From Phycisphaerae bacterium (GTDB lineage: Bacteria; Planctomycetota; Phycisphaerae; Sedimentisphaerales; Anaerobacaceae), in contig JAUVYZ010000167.1 in assembly GCA_030602845.1 (NCBI GenBank), positions 1 through 5,254 on the forward strand: a stretch of DNA of 5,254 nucleotides, read 5' to 3'. Position numbers and translations under genes: made by a program. The notes under the pieces are model-generated. The model searched no databases. It was not told the DNA's origin and was given only the letters and a program-made list of their open reading frames with translations. Positions 4,694-5,254 of the stretch are shown here, in pieces (the first letter of the stretch is position 1; the number at the start of each line of letters is the position of its first letter).

Positions 4694-5254
4694 AATCTTA
4701 CCAAACATATACGCCGAGCCGGAATTGCCTCCGTTGTCGTCATCGTTTAAAGCTCCGACGATGGCGTAATCACCGCTGATTGAAACCGAAACTCCAAAGT
4801 AGTCGGAGGCAGCACCATCGGCAGCGAGCAGCTTGACCTGTTCGCTCCAGTTTGTACCGCTGCGCTCGAATATATACGCCGAGCCGGAACTGGCTCCGTT
4901 GTCGTCATCGGTATCAGCGCCGACGATGGCATAATCGCCGCTTATAGAAACCGAATACCCAAAATTGTCGCCGGCAGCACCATCGGCGGCAGTCAGTTTG
5001 GCCTGCTGGGGCCAGCTTGTACCGTAACGTTTGAATATGTACGCCGAGCCGGAATTGGTTCCGTTGTCGTCATCGTAATAAGCCCCGACGATGGCGCAGG
5101 CGCCGCTGACAGAAACCGAACGGCCAAACTCGTCGTAGGCAGCACCATCAGCAGCTAACAATTTGGCCTGCTCGCTCCAGCTTAAACCGTCACGCTTGAA
5201 AATGTACGCCGAGCCGGAAGCGCTTCCGTTGTCGTCATCGCCAAAAGCCCCGAC
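4601..5254 (-). CDS. Secreted FG-GAP repeat protein, 5' end outside window
   Basis: The last 217 residues of a second FG-GAP protein, a tandem paralogue of the gene at 1334-4171. The frame is open to the right edge: before the leucine codon TTG at 5161 it reads through VGAFGDDDNGSASGSAYIF and KRDGLSWSEQAK, so that TTG is not the start. Visible are half a blade (5254-5165), two full 55-residue blades (5164-5000, 4999-4835), a short final blade ending GSAYMFGKI (4834-4694) and a 30-residue dockerin-like tail (4693-4604) with one EF-hand-like loop D-L-T-G-D-C-L-V-N-F-E-D and QWLQDAL. The calcium-type loops DDDNG are intact in all visible blades. Role and localisation are inferred as for the paralogue: exported, calcium-stabilised beta-propeller, partner unknown. 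The number of blades and the presence of an internal SdrD-B domain cannot be judged here. Confidence 0.92.
   Translation of the reverse strand, partial: VGAFGDDDNGSASGSAYIFKRDGLSWSEQAKLLAADGAAYDEFGRSVSVSGACAIVGAYYDDDNGTNSGSAYIFKRYGTSWPQQAKLTAADGAAGDNFGYSVSISGDYAIVGADTDDDNGASSGSAYIFERSGTNWSEQVKLLAADGAASDYFGVSVSISGDYAIVGALNDDDNGGNSGSAYMFGKILCPSADLTGDCLVNFEDFAIMAGQWLQDAL
4694..5254 (-). repeat. FG-GAP blades of the partial gene (3.5 visible)
   Basis: These coding repeats have the same 165-bp period and the same consensus as those in the downstream gene, and continue past the right edge. The final blade is 47 residues and, as in the other protein, ends just after the GSAY-x-F strand. Blade sequence between the genes is as similar as between neighbouring blades in one gene. 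Confidence 0.9.

Noticed and set aside
4601..5161. A complete 186-residue gene starting at 5161
   Set aside because: The supposed start is a leucine TTG inside the KLLAADG motif of a blade, and the frame continues upstream with blade sequence to the window edge.

Overview
The window most likely comes from a member of the Planctomycetota, probably class Phycisphaerae (Sedimentisphaerales-like). The main clue is the short C-terminal tail CPS-x-D-x-T-G-D-C-L-V-N-F-E-D-F-A-I-M-A-G-Q-W-L on two secreted FG-GAP proteins. This dockerin-like ending is very common on exported proteins of that group. The lineage call rests on recalled family knowledge, not on a search. All genes read on the minus strand, so transcription runs from high to low coordinates.

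Layout in order of transcription. (1) 5254-4601 is the 3' part of a secreted FG-GAP repeat protein whose start lies outside the window; a strong intrinsic terminator follows at 4555-4521. (2) A 429-base gap (4600-4172) holds that terminator, a block duplicated downstream of the next gene, a possible coding relic, a small inverted repeat and a very good ribosome binding site. (3) 4171-1334 encodes a complete 945-residue secreted protein: signal peptide, seven FG-GAP blades, an SdrD-B/Cna-B-like domain, seven more FG-GAP blades and a dockerin-like tail. It ends in the same terminator (1288-1254). (4) A 343-base gap (1333-991) carries a 7-bp/14-bp tandem array. (5) 990-181 encodes an MlaE/YrbE-type lipid ABC transporter permease. 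(6) Its stop codon is followed within a few bases by a pure 8-bp tandem array (1-175) that runs off the left edge.

The two FG-GAP genes are tandem paralogues. Their last codons, 3' untranslated regions and terminators are duplicated, with an 84-bp non-coding stretch that is identical in both. Nothing links them functionally to mlaE. They are expected to act outside the cytoplasm, whereas MlaE sits in the inner membrane; partner genes for MlaE (ATPase, MCE substrate-binding protein) would lie beyond the left edge if present.

The most interesting points are the 7+7 blade arrangement with an apparent strand-swap closure of each propeller, the near-identical duplicated 3' block, possible fossil coding sequence behind both stop codons, and two different short-unit arrays flanking mlaE.
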